A stretch of 61,615 nucleotides of DNA from CAVSZB01 sp964420395 (GTDB taxonomy: Bacteria > Krumholzibacteriota > Krumholzibacteriia > LZORAL124-64-63), in contig CAYQTJ010000005.1 of NCBI GenBank assembly GCA_964420395.1, forward strand, positions 1 to 61,615, in the 5' to 3' direction. How positions within the stretch are numbered: position 1 is the first letter of the stretch; every line of letters starts with the position of its first letter. The notes beneath the pieces are model-generated. The model searched no databases, had not been told where the DNA came from, and saw only the letters and a list, made by a program, of their open reading frames with translations. Below, in pieces: positions 8,635 to 16,907 of the stretch. The position numbers were made by a program, and so were the translations under genes.

Positions 8635-9878
8635 TCCGCGCGTCGTCGCTCTGCTGGGTCCTCGTGCTGCTGGGCGGATCCACCGCCGTGGCCCAGGAGA
8701 TCCTCGACGCCGCCAGGGCCGGCGACCTGGCCCGCGTCGAGGCGCTGGTCGAGGCGGACAGCGCCCAGGTCTCGGTCAGGAGCGAGAGCGCGAAGACCGC
8801 CCTGACCTTCGCGGCGCAGGGGGGGCACCTGGAGGTCGTCGACTACCTGATCGGCCGGGGCGCCGACGTGAACGCGCGCAACGTCCGCGGCGAGACGCCG
8901 CTCATCTACGCCGCGTACTTCGGGCACGCCGAGGTGGTGGAGTGCCTGCTCGCGCACGGCGCGGACCCCAACCTCAGCAGCAGTGACGGCAGCAACGCGC
9001 TGGACGTGGCCGCCATGCAGGGCGCCTACCGGATCGTCCGCCTGCTCGAGGCCGCTGGGGCCGTGGCGACTCCGATCCCGCCGCCCGAGGTGGTCCCCCT
9101 GGCCGACGGGATGCACAGGATCGCCTTCGCCTACGGGGAGGCGCCGAACATCCTGGCCCGCGCCGGCCGCGACGGCTGGCTCCTGGTCGACACCGGCTGG
9201 CAGAGGACGGTGCCCGACCTCCTGGAGACGCTCAAGTCGCTCGACGACCGCGGGATCGTCGCCATCATCAACACCCACGAGCACGCCGACCACTGCGAGG
9301 GCAACGTCCTCGCCACGAAGAGCACGCCGATCATCAGGCATGCCCGCCTCGACGAACTGGCGGCGGCCGGCGTGATCCGCGCCGGCGCCGGCCCGCTGCA
9401 GGGCCGGTCGGGCCGGGCATTCGACCGGTACTACACCTACGACTTCGGTGACGAGGAGATCCGCCTGATCCCCGCCGGCGGCGCCCACACCGACGGCGAC
9501 CTGATCGTCCACTTCCCCCGCGCGAACGTCGTGGACCTGGGCGACCTGCTGATCCTGCAGTCCTTCCCCTCGGTCACCGAGGCCGTCGATGAGTACCTCG
9601 GGATCCTGGCCACGGTGAGCGACCTCTTCCCGGAGGATGCGGCCATCGTCTGCGGCCATGGCAGGGGAGGCACCATCCGGGACGTCGCCCCGTACCGCCG
9701 GATGCTGGTCGCCGTGCGGGACCTGGTGGCCGGCTGGATGGAGGCGGGCCGGAGCCGGGAGGAGATCCTGAAGGATCCGGCCCTGGCGGAGTTCGCGGCG
9801 TTCGGGACCTTCATCCCCGTGCTGAGCGTGGACTACTGGGTGGAGGCCGTCTGGAAGAGCCGGCAGCCGCGATCGTAG
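8631..9878 (+). CDS. Exported ankyrin-repeat / metallo-beta-lactamase fusion protein
   Basis: 415 residues. A signal peptide (MIRASSLCWVLVLLGGSTAVAQ) is followed by three to four ankyrin repeats (about 25-145; motifs TALTFAAQGGHLEVVDYLI and TPLIYAAYFGHAEVVECLL) and a metallo-beta-lactamase-fold domain (about 155-400). The zinc motif THEHADH is complete (H216, H218, D220, H221); a further ligand histidine is in GGAHTDGDLIVHF and another in CGHGRGG. It should be a periplasmic or secreted metal-dependent hydrolase with ankyrin protein-docking surface. The ATGA overlap with the KAS III gene implies coupled translation, although one product is cytoplasmic and the other exported. Substrate unknown. 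Confidence 0.9.
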   Translation: MIRASSLCWVLVLLGGSTAVAQEILDAARAGDLARVEALVEADSAQVSVRSESAKTALTFAAQGGHLEVVDYLIGRGADVNARNVRGETPLIYAAYFGHAEVVECLLAHGADPNLSSSDGSNALDVAAMQGAYRIVRLLEAAGAVATPIPPPEVVPLADGMHRIAFAYGEAPNILARAGRDGWLLVDTGWQRTVPDLLETLKSLDDRGIVAIINTHEHADHCEGNVLATKSTPIIRHARLDELAAAGVIRAGAGPLQGRSGRAFDRYYTYDFGDEEIRLIPAGGAHTDGDLIVHFPRANVVDLGDLLILQSFPSVTEAVDEYLGILATVSDLFPEDAAIVCGHGRGGTIRDVAPYRRMLVAVRDLVAGWMEAGRSREEILKDPALAEFAAFGTFIPVLSVDYWVEAVWKSRQPRS

Positions 9879-9894
9879 CCCCCGACGGGCGGCG

Positions 9895-11376
9895 TCACGG
9901 CCGCGCGCCGATGTGGTCCAGCGCTTCGTCGATCAGGCGCTCCAGGTCTTCCGGGTACCAGTGACCGATGTTCGGCGTCACGAGGCAACGGACGTCCAGC
10001 CCCCCCGCGGTCAGCCGGTCGACGTACCGCTGCTGCATCTCCCGGCGGCCGTCCAGTTCGGTCGTCAGCAGGGTCCCCCGCACGCCCCGGCGGGCCGCCT
10101 CCCGCAGAGCCTCCCGGCCCGGATCGGCCGGGACCTCGGGACAGAGCACCACGAATCCCGCCACCGGCAGCGACCCCGCCGCCAGGGTCGTCAGCGCCCC
10201 GTAGCCCCCGGACGAGAAGCCGCCGATGAGCACCCGGCCGGTGTCGACGGCGTGCTGCGCCAGGACCGACCGGTAGGCCTGCTCCAGTTCCCTGCGGGTG
10301 ATGGCGTCGTCCTGCCAGTGGAAGCCGTCCATCGCGGCCACCTGCGAGGACTGCACGTAGGCGACGAGGAACTCCTCCCGCAGGCGGGGGGAGGTCCACC
10401 GCGGCCTGAACTGCGCCAGGTTCTCGCCGCCCCCGTGCAGGGCGATGAACAGCGGGTACTTCCGCCCCGGATCGTATCCAGCCGGCGGGACGATCTCGAG
10501 CTTCATGGCGGTCGCCTTCTGCGCCTCGGCGATCAGTTCGTCGTTGCGCGCGACGGCGCGCCGGAAGCTCGCGACCCCGCCGAGCGTGTCCCACGGCGCC
10601 CCCTCGAAGCTCCACTTGCCATAGAAGACCCCCCGCCGGTGGCCGTCCTCCAGGGCGCGGGCCGCCTCCTCCCCGTCGCCCAGGCTCGCGTACATGAGCG
10701 CGAGGTTGAACGTGTTGGCCAGGACATGGTCGGGATACCGGGCCACCGCGCCGGCCAGGATCGCGGCCGCGTCGGCGTACCGCCGCTGCCCGAACAGTTC
10801 GCCGACGACGGCGCGCATCTCCTGGTAGGTGCCCGACGCGCGCGCGGCCCGGTCCCGTTCGCCCTGGCGGGCCGCCTCGGCCACCCTGTCCTCGGCGAAC
10901 GAGAAGTGCATCTGCACGATGACCCACCGACCGTCGCGCTTCTCGAGCACGCCGGTCCAGCGGCAGTCCTCCCAGCAGGACTTCCGCCCCTTGTATTCGG
11001 AGCAGTCCTTCAGCAGGGCGGAGAACCAGGCGGCGTCCGCCGCGCGCGACACGCCGATCTTCAGGTCGTTGATCTCGTGGCCCGCGTACACCAGCTCGGG
11101 ATTGCGGAAGAACCCGCTGAACTCCCGGAACGCCGCCATCCCGTGGATGGTCGACTTGGAATCGGGGTGGAAGATGAAGAAGTCGGCGTCATCGGCGAAC
11201 GCGTTGAACAGCCGGTCGAAGTCCTTGTCCGCGAACCAGCCGATGCTGTCGTCGATGATCTTCGCGATCGCCTCCCGCTCCGCCGGCAAGGCGGCGGGGT
11301 CGGCGGCGGCGGCCGCAACGGGCACAGACAGGAGAATCCCCAGCAGCGACGCAACGCCCAGGACCCGATGCTTCAT
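9895..11376 (-). CDS. Secreted NTF2-like domain / alpha-beta hydrolase fusion
   Basis: 493 residues. Signal peptide (about 1-25), then a SnoaL/DUF4440-type NTF2-like domain (about 28-165; TIHGMAAFREFSGF, DGRWVIVQMHFS), a short helical TPR-like stretch (about 185-265) and an alpha/beta hydrolase (about 285-490) with the oxyanion segment HGGGEN, the nucleophile elbow GGFSSGGYG and a probable catalytic histidine in GHWYPED. The combination suggests an exported esterase of the PHB-depolymerase/feruloyl-esterase type. The ATG at 11374-11376 is chosen because the signal peptide starts there, with GGAAGGGG upstream. The gene converges on the ankyrin/MBL gene with a 16-base gap. Confidence 0.85.
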   Translation of the reverse strand: MKHRVLGVASLLGILLSVPVAAAAADPAALPAEREAIAKIIDDSIGWFADKDFDRLFNAFADDADFFIFHPDSKSTIHGMAAFREFSGFFRNPELVYAGHEINDLKIGVSRAADAAWFSALLKDCSEYKGRKSCWEDCRWTGVLEKRDGRWVIVQMHFSFAEDRVAEAARQGERDRAARASGTYQEMRAVVGELFGQRRYADAAAILAGAVARYPDHVLANTFNLALMYASLGDGEEAARALEDGHRRGVFYGKWSFEGAPWDTLGGVASFRRAVARNDELIAEAQKATAMKLEIVPPAGYDPGRKYPLFIALHGGGENLAQFRPRWTSPRLREEFLVAYVQSSQVAAMDGFHWQDDAITRRELEQAYRSVLAQHAVDTGRVLIGGFSSGGYGALTTLAAGSLPVAGFVVLCPEVPADPGREALREAARRGVRGTLLTTELDGRREMQQRYVDRLTAGGLDVRCLVTPNIGHWYPEDLERLIDEALDHIGARP

Positions 11377-11645
11377 CACCGACCACCCCTTCCCGATCCG
11401 GCCCTCGGACCCCCGCGCCGGACACCCGCGAACGCTCATTCCGCGTGATCGCCGGGCCGTCCGCAACCCGGTGTCTACGGCTGGGGCGCCGTCCGTGTTA
11501 CCCGCCCTGCTGAACCTCGCTCACGTGGAAGGGACGGGCGCCCCTTCGGGCTTTCGCCGCGCGGCCCCGCTCCGTAGAGTCATCGCGAACTCCGTCGGGC
11601 GGACCCCGGGCGGAGAGCCCTCCCTTCCATCACGAGGTGCGAACC

Positions 11646-12323
11646 ATGAGGCGTTCGGTCTGCTGCCCGGCTTTGGCGGTCGTGTGCCTGGTGCTGTCCG
11701 CGTTCTGCGGCCTCCGGGCGTCGGCCCAGACCGGGGAGGTCCGGCGGGATGACCCGAACATCGGCCTGTTCATGGGCCATCTCCGGGAGCACTGGGATGA
11801 CGTCCACGACGTGATCATGCGGTTCCACAGGGATGACCCCGGGCTGAAGGGGGTGGCGTTCATCACCATGAACTGGCGCGGCGGCGCGCTGGCGACGGCC
11901 TCCGTCGACAGCAACAGCACGGGCAACCCGGCGTTCGGCCCGGCGCTCATCGCGGCGATGGAGAGGTGGCGGATACGGGACCTCTCCGACGACTGGACCG
12001 TGACCATTCCGATCCGGACCGCGATCCGCGGCAGCGAGGACCCGGCCTTCCTTGAGCGCGGCATCTTCACCGGCTGCGTGACCGACGAGGCGGGATGCCC
12101 GATCGCCGGCGCCCGGCTGGTCCTGGCGCCCGGCGAGCGGCCGGACGCCAGGCCCGACACCGCCTACGCCAACCGGGAGGGCATCTTCGTGCGGACCCTC
12201 ATCCTGCCGGGGAACTGGCGGGTGGAATGCAGCGGGGACGGCTACGTGCCCGCCGTCATCGACACGCTGATCTTCGCGCCAGGGCAGCACGTGCGGCGGG
12301 CCATCACGCTGTCGAAGCGCTAG
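11646..12323 (+). CDS. AgmX/PglI C-terminal-like domain protein with carboxypeptidase-regulatory-like domain
   Basis: 225 residues with a signal peptide ending around ASAQ. Residues about 40-135 (LREHWDDVHDVIMRFHRDDP..., GNPAFGPALIAAMERWRI) follow the AgmX/PglI C-terminal domain pattern, a TonB-C-like fold tied to gliding motility proteins in myxobacteria. The C-terminal part (GCVTDEAGCPIAGARLVLAPG) looks like a carboxypeptidase-regulatory-like beta-sandwich. The ribosome site before the ATG is weak (CGAGGTG). Its N-terminal arm is short, unlike energy transducers with proline-rich spacers, so a TonB-like energy role is unlikely. Function unknown; exported. Confidence 0.8.
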   Translation: MRRSVCCPALAVVCLVLSAFCGLRASAQTGEVRRDDPNIGLFMGHLREHWDDVHDVIMRFHRDDPGLKGVAFITMNWRGGALATASVDSNSTGNPAFGPALIAAMERWRIRDLSDDWTVTIPIRTAIRGSEDPAFLERGIFTGCVTDEAGCPIAGARLVLAPGERPDARPDTAYANREGIFVRTLILPGNWRVECSGDGYVPAVIDTLIFAPGQHVRRAITLSKR

Positions 12324-12352
12324 CGGCCGGCGTCCGTCGGCCCGGAAATGAC

Positions 12353-12388
12353 GCGCCGACCCCCATGCCGGGCATGGCGGGTCGGCGC
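12353..12388. terminator. Large hairpin between convergent genes
   Basis: The arms GCGCCGACCC and GGGTCGGCGC pair perfectly, and an inner CATGCC/GGCATG stem continues the helix with one bulge. It sits 29 bases after one stop and 24 bases before the other. No T-run follows on either strand, so it is a terminator-like or transcript-end structure rather than a classical intrinsic terminator. Confidence 0.5.
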
Positions 12389-12412
12389 GCTGTCCACCGC
12401 GGGCCGGGACGC

Positions 12413-13735
12413 TCAGGCGCCCGACACGACGACGTCCCTGAACACCAGGCTCGGCAGGCGCATGGCCGAGTACATGTAGGGGTCGTTGGCCACCTCGATC
12501 AGCTTCGACCAGAACTCGAGGGCATTGCCGGCGATGTTCATCTCGGCGACCGGGTGTACCGGCGCGCCGTGCTCGAACAGCTGCCCGGCGATGCCCACCG
12601 AGGCGTCGCCCGTGGTCGTGTTGTTGTTTCCGCCGATGAACTCCGTGATGAAGATGCCGCGGCCCAGATCCTTCATGATCTCGGGCACCGAACGGCCGCC
12701 CGGCGGGATGATCAGGTTGGACGCCCCGCCGGTCGTCGGCTCGCAGTTCAGCTTGCGGCTGTAGTACCAGTCGACGTAGAAGTCCCGCAGGACGCCGGCG
12801 TCGATCATGGTGCGCCGCGCGGCGGTCATCCCGTCGCCGTCGTAGAGGGAGCTGCCGAGGCCCCGCTCGAGCAGCGGGTCGTCCACCAGGGTGAGGCGGT
12901 CGCTGCCGATCCTCTGGCCCTTCTTGTCGGCCAGGAACGACTGCTTCTGCTGCACGGCCCGGCCGCTCATGGCCCCCAGCAGTCCACCGAGGACGCGGGG
13001 AACGCTGCGGTTCTCGATGATGACGGGCAGGGTCTCGGTCGGGATCTTGCGCCCGCCGAGCATGGCCAGGGTTCGCGTCACCGCCTGCTCGCCGATCGTC
13101 TCGGGACGGGGCATGTCCGCGCGGTTGACGCACGCCGCGAACTGGGCGCCCGCCGGCCGGCGATCGCCCTCGTCCTGCGCCGTCACCATCGCGCCGGCGA
13201 CGTAGTAGGTCGACTCGCTGTGGCCCTCGAAGCCGTTGCTCGCGAGCACCACCTCCTCGCCGCTGCCGTCCTGCACCTGGGCCGTGACGGAGACGAGCTT
13301 CGCGCCGCCCTTCTCGAAGGCGGCGGCCTCGACCGCGCGCGCGATGTCGTGGCGCTGGGCGGGTTCCATCCGGGCGTGGGCCGGATCGTGGAGGCCGAGG
13401 TCGCGCTCCACCCTGCCGGCATAGAACCTGGGATCGGGAAGGGAGCGGAACGGATCCTCGGCCAGCAGCCGCGTCATCGCCACGGCGTCGGTGATGAACC
13501 GCGACAGGGCCTGTGGACGCAGATCCGACGTGCCCTGGACCGTATAGCGCCCGTCGACGAAGAGGGTGATCTGCAGGTCGCGGGTGGCGGCCTCCTTGAT
13601 CGTCTCCGGCTTGCGCTCCCGATAGCTCACTTCCACGTTGCGCTGGCTGCCGATGGCCACCCTGCAGGCATTCGCGCCGGCGCGCTTGGCGGTGTCGATG
13701 GCCATCGAGGCCAGGTCGAGCATTTCCTTGTTCAT
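12413..13735 (-). CDS. TldE/PmbA-type metalloprotease partner subunit
   Basis: 440 residues, no signal peptide. It matches the TldD/PmbA family in length and layout, with the conserved C-terminal segments TGGASNLIIPPGG and GIFITEFIGGNNNTTTGDASVGI. It lacks a HExxxH motif, as expected for the TldE half of the TldD/TldE complex, in which TldE supports the catalytic TldD subunit that degrades unfolded or modified peptides. An AAGGAG site precedes the ATG. It follows the tldD-like gene by 16 bases on the same strand, so the subunits are co-expressed. Oddly the partner carries a Tat signal while this one has none. Confidence 0.92.
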   Translation of the reverse strand: MNKEMLDLASMAIDTAKRAGANACRVAIGSQRNVEVSYRERKPETIKEAATRDLQITLFVDGRYTVQGTSDLRPQALSRFITDAVAMTRLLAEDPFRSLPDPRFYAGRVERDLGLHDPAHARMEPAQRHDIARAVEAAAFEKGGAKLVSVTAQVQDGSGEEVVLASNGFEGHSESTYYVAGAMVTAQDEGDRRPAGAQFAACVNRADMPRPETIGEQAVTRTLAMLGGRKIPTETLPVIIENRSVPRVLGGLLGAMSGRAVQQKQSFLADKKGQRIGSDRLTLVDDPLLERGLGSSLYDGDGMTAARRTMIDAGVLRDFYVDWYYSRKLNCEPTTGGASNLIIPPGGRSVPEIMKDLGRGIFITEFIGGNNNTTTGDASVGIAGQLFEHGAPVHPVAEMNIAGNALEFWSKLIEVANDPYMYSAMRLPSLVFRDVVVSGA

Positions 13736-13751
13736 GACGCCACTCCTTGCC

Positions 13752-15284
13752 TCAGGACTTCGAGCCGCCGACTGTCAGCGATTGAACCAGCACGGTGGGC
13801 TGACCGAAGCCGACCGGCACGGTCTGGCCGCCCTTGCCGCAACCGCCCGTGCCGTTGCGCGCCATCTCCATGTCGCTGGCCACCGCGACGATGTTCGCCA
13901 GCATCTTGGGCCCGTTGCCCATGATGTTGACGTCCTTGATCGGAGCGCCCAGACGGCCGTTCTCGATGAGCCGTCCCTGCGAGACGTAGAACGCGAAGTC
14001 GCCCTCGCCGATCTTCACCTGCCCGTTGCTGACGTCCTGCACGTAGATGCCGGAGCCGGCCTGGCGGATGACATCGGCGGGCGCGGCGTCGCCCGCCAGC
14101 ATGTAGGTGTTGCGCATGCGCGGCTGCACGTAGTGCTGATAGCCCTCGCGCCGGCCGTTGCCGGTCGGCTTCACTCCGTAGTGCGTGGCCGAGATGCGGT
14201 CGTGCATGTAGCTCGTCAGGATTCCCCGGTCCACCAGCACCGTGCGCTGCGCCGGCGTGCCCTCGTCGTCGAAGTTGAGCGAGCCCATGAGGTTCGGGAT
14301 GGTGCCGTCGTCGATGATCGTCACCGCCGGTTCGGCGACCTTGCGGCCGATCATCGTCGCGTAGGTGGATGTCTTCTTGCGGTTGAAGTCCGCCTCCATG
14401 CCGTGTCCGATCGCCTCGTGCAGCAGGATCCCGGTGATCCCAGGCCCCAGGACGACCGGCATCTCGCCGGCCGGCGGGCGCACGGCGTCGAACAGCACCA
14501 GGGTGCGATTCACGGCCGCCTCGGCGATCTCGTCCACGAGCTGGGGCGTGTAGAAGGCGAAGGCCCGCCGCCCGCCCTGGTGCCAGCCGGCCCGCTCGCG
14601 CCTGCCGTCCTTCTCGGCCAGCACGGTCGCCGAGAGGAAGGTGCGCGGCAGCAGGTCCTCGGCTTTCGTGCCGTCGCTCGTCACGACCATGATGCGCTTC
14701 TGCTCGTCGTGGAACTGGACGACGACCTTGTTCACCAGCGGGGAGCGGGCGAAGCACTTGTCGCCCAGCGACTGCACGAGCGGCAGCTTGGTGTCGAGGG
14801 GCACGGAGCTCAGGAGGTGATCGAGCGGGTAGACGTTGCCGGTCGCGAGGCGGGCGAACGTCTTCGCCGCCCGGGCCCGGCCGCCCCCCGCGATCGTGGC
14901 GGCGGTGGCCGCGGCCGTCAGCATCGGCTTCTCAGCCAGCTGCTGGGTGAACCCGTAGCCGACCTGGTCCCCCATCACCGTCCGGATGCCGACGCCCAGG
15001 GAGACCTGGCTGAAGGCCCGGTTCACCTTGCCATCCTCCAGCCCGAGCCAGTTCTGGACGGTGTGCTCGAAGAAGAGATCGGCGAAGTCGCCGCCCTTCG
15101 ACAGCGCCTCCGCCAGGACCTTGTGGCAGAGCGCGTCGGAGATGCCGAACTCCCGCTCGAAATAGTCGGGAGCATCGGCCGCGGCCAGGCTGAACCAACT
15201 CTTCGAGAGAGCGGGGAGCATCGCTGTCCCCGCCGCCGCAGCCGCGGCGCTTCTGAGGAAATCACGTCGGGTGAGCAATGGCAT
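13752..15284 (-). CDS. TldD-type metalloprotease with Tat signal peptide
   Basis: 510 residues. The N-terminus TRRDFLRSAAAAAAGTAM is a twin-arginine signal, so folded export to the periplasm is predicted. The remainder is a TldD family metalloprotease with the zinc motif HEAIGHGMEAD (H289, E290, H294) and the typical GTGGCGKGGQ segment near the C-terminus. AGGGGAGG precedes the ATG. TldD works with TldE as a heterodimeric peptidase; the TldE-like gene follows directly. Classical E. coli TldD/TldE is cytoplasmic, so a periplasmic version is unusual; TldE could be carried through Tat with it. No candidate peptide substrate gene is seen nearby. Confidence 0.93.
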   Translation of the reverse strand: MPLLTRRDFLRSAAAAAAGTAMLPALSKSWFSLAAADAPDYFEREFGISDALCHKVLAEALSKGGDFADLFFEHTVQNWLGLEDGKVNRAFSQVSLGVGIRTVMGDQVGYGFTQQLAEKPMLTAAATAATIAGGGRARAAKTFARLATGNVYPLDHLLSSVPLDTKLPLVQSLGDKCFARSPLVNKVVVQFHDEQKRIMVVTSDGTKAEDLLPRTFLSATVLAEKDGRRERAGWHQGGRRAFAFYTPQLVDEIAEAAVNRTLVLFDAVRPPAGEMPVVLGPGITGILLHEAIGHGMEADFNRKKTSTYATMIGRKVAEPAVTIIDDGTIPNLMGSLNFDDEGTPAQRTVLVDRGILTSYMHDRISATHYGVKPTGNGRREGYQHYVQPRMRNTYMLAGDAAPADVIRQAGSGIYVQDVSNGQVKIGEGDFAFYVSQGRLIENGRLGAPIKDVNIMGNGPKMLANIVAVASDMEMARNGTGGCGKGGQTVPVGFGQPTVLVQSLTVGGSKS

Positions 15285-15471
15285 GACAGCCTCCCCTGGG
15301 ATAGTGCCGACGCTGCTCTACGCCGTGCGCGGGCGATGGTTGCGGATCGGCGGCGTCGCCGTCAACGAATTCGCGCGGCAGGGCGACACCCCTCCCCGCG
15401 CGGAAAAACGGGCTGAAATTGCCGTCATTCGCGGCGGCCCGGGCCTGCCGCACGACCGGCCCGGGACGGCT

Positions 15472-16785
15472 TCAGGCGGCCGCGCGCCGCTCCCCGTTCC
15501 CGCCGGGGCGACCGGTCGGCAGCTCGATGTCGCCGCGTACCGCAGCGAGCACGCAGAGCGCCCAGATCGCGACCATGCCGTGGAACTTGAGCGGGAGCGC
15601 GCCCGCCATGCCGATCACCACCGCCGAAGCGATGCAGAGGGAGAGGTAGACGACGCGGGGCGCGCCGCCGCGGGAGGGGCGGCTGCCGAGCAGCATGAGG
15701 ACGGAGGGGAGCACGTACACGAGGTGATGCTCCCAGGAGAACGGCGCGACGAGGTACATCGTCGGCAGGGCCACGATGATCGTGCGATCCAGGCTGTCGG
15801 CCCGGTTCCGGCCGCGCCACGCCGCCAGGCCGGCGACGGCGACGCACAGCCCCGCCGCGACATAGGTCAGGAGCTTCGCCAGGCCGGGATTCACCGACAC
15901 GGGGCTGGACCAGGCGCTTTCCGTGAAGGCCCGCGCGAAGAACCCGTTCAGGCTCTGGTTCCAGATCGCGGCGGGCGAGAACAGCCCGGCCGGAACGCAG
16001 GCGTAGCCGCCAGACGGCAGGACGTTCGCGAGCCAGTCCCGCCAGATCGCCTGCGGCAGCGCGACGAGGGAAACGATCGTGGCGAGCGCGAGCCAGGCCG
16101 CCGCGCTGGCCCCTTCGCGCCACCGGCGGATCAGCAGGAGCATGGGAATGAGGATGATCGGATACGATTTCAGCAGGACCGCCAGCGCCAGGAAGAGCCC
16201 GGCCAGCACCGCCCGGCCCCGGCTCGCGAACAGCCAGAAGAGGACCAGGCAGGCCAGCAGCAGGATGTTGACCTGTCCGTGGTTGAGCGTGACGATCAGC
16301 GGCTGGAACGTGAGCAGGTAGACCAGGCCGAGTGCCGACAGGGCGAAGGCATGCCGCGACCTGGTACGCAGGACGTACAGAGGGATGGCCAGCGCCATGG
16401 CCAGCACGAGAAGGTGGTTGAGGAACAGCACCGCCTGTCGGGCGCCGGCGTAGGTCAGCGCCGAAAGGGGCGCGATGAGCAGCAGACTCGGCGGGGGGTA
16501 GAGGTAGGGAAACACGCGCACGTCTCGATCCGCGAACACGGCCAGACGTCCGGCGTCATAGGGTGATTCCCCGTGGTGGAACACCCCCACGCTGGCAGCG
16601 TGGAAGGACGGCAGGTCGATGTTCGGGATGTTGCGGTACATCCACCCGTAGTTGACGACGAACGATCCGTAGAGTGTGAAGAAGATCGTCACCAGCGGCA
16701 GCCACGCGGGACCCGCCGCCTCCTTCAGATCGGCGAAGCCGTGCGCGAGCCGGCGAGCGGATCCGCCGTCACGTTGTCTCGTCAT
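15472..16785 (-). CDS. Polytopic GT87-like (DUF2029) mannosyltransferase family protein
   Basis: 437 residues with about ten membrane helices. The first periplasmic loop includes D57 in NIDLPSFH, and the pattern YPPPSLLLIAPLS followed by FLNHLL is typical of DUF2029/GT87 integral-membrane glycosyltransferases, which transfer sugars from polyprenyl phosphate donors to lipids or glycans on the outer face of the inner membrane. The ATG has AAAGG upstream. It lies 122 bases downstream of the TMTC-like gene on the same strand and may be co-transcribed with it, linking both to surface glycosylation. Acceptor unknown. Confidence 0.85.
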   Translation of the reverse strand: MTRQRDGGSARRLAHGFADLKEAAGPAWLPLVTIFFTLYGSFVVNYGWMYRNIPNIDLPSFHAASVGVFHHGESPYDAGRLAVFADRDVRVFPYLYPPPSLLLIAPLSALTYAGARQAVLFLNHLLVLAMALAIPLYVLRTRSRHAFALSALGLVYLLTFQPLIVTLNHGQVNILLLACLVLFWLFASRGRAVLAGLFLALAVLLKSYPIILIPMLLLIRRWREGASAAAWLALATIVSLVALPQAIWRDWLANVLPSGGYACVPAGLFSPAAIWNQSLNGFFARAFTESAWSSPVSVNPGLAKLLTYVAAGLCVAVAGLAAWRGRNRADSLDRTIIVALPTMYLVAPFSWEHHLVYVLPSVLMLLGSRPSRGGAPRVVYLSLCIASAVVIGMAGALPLKFHGMVAIWALCVLAAVRGDIELPTGRPGGNGERRAAA

Positions 16786-16907
16786 GGATGGCCTTTCGGG
16801 CTGCCCGGCGAATCGCGCGGGTGCGCCGGATCCTACACCCTCGGGCGACCTGCCGACAGGTCCGGATCCGGACGTGGCCGGGCGGACCGGTCGGGCGGGG
16901 CGGCCCG

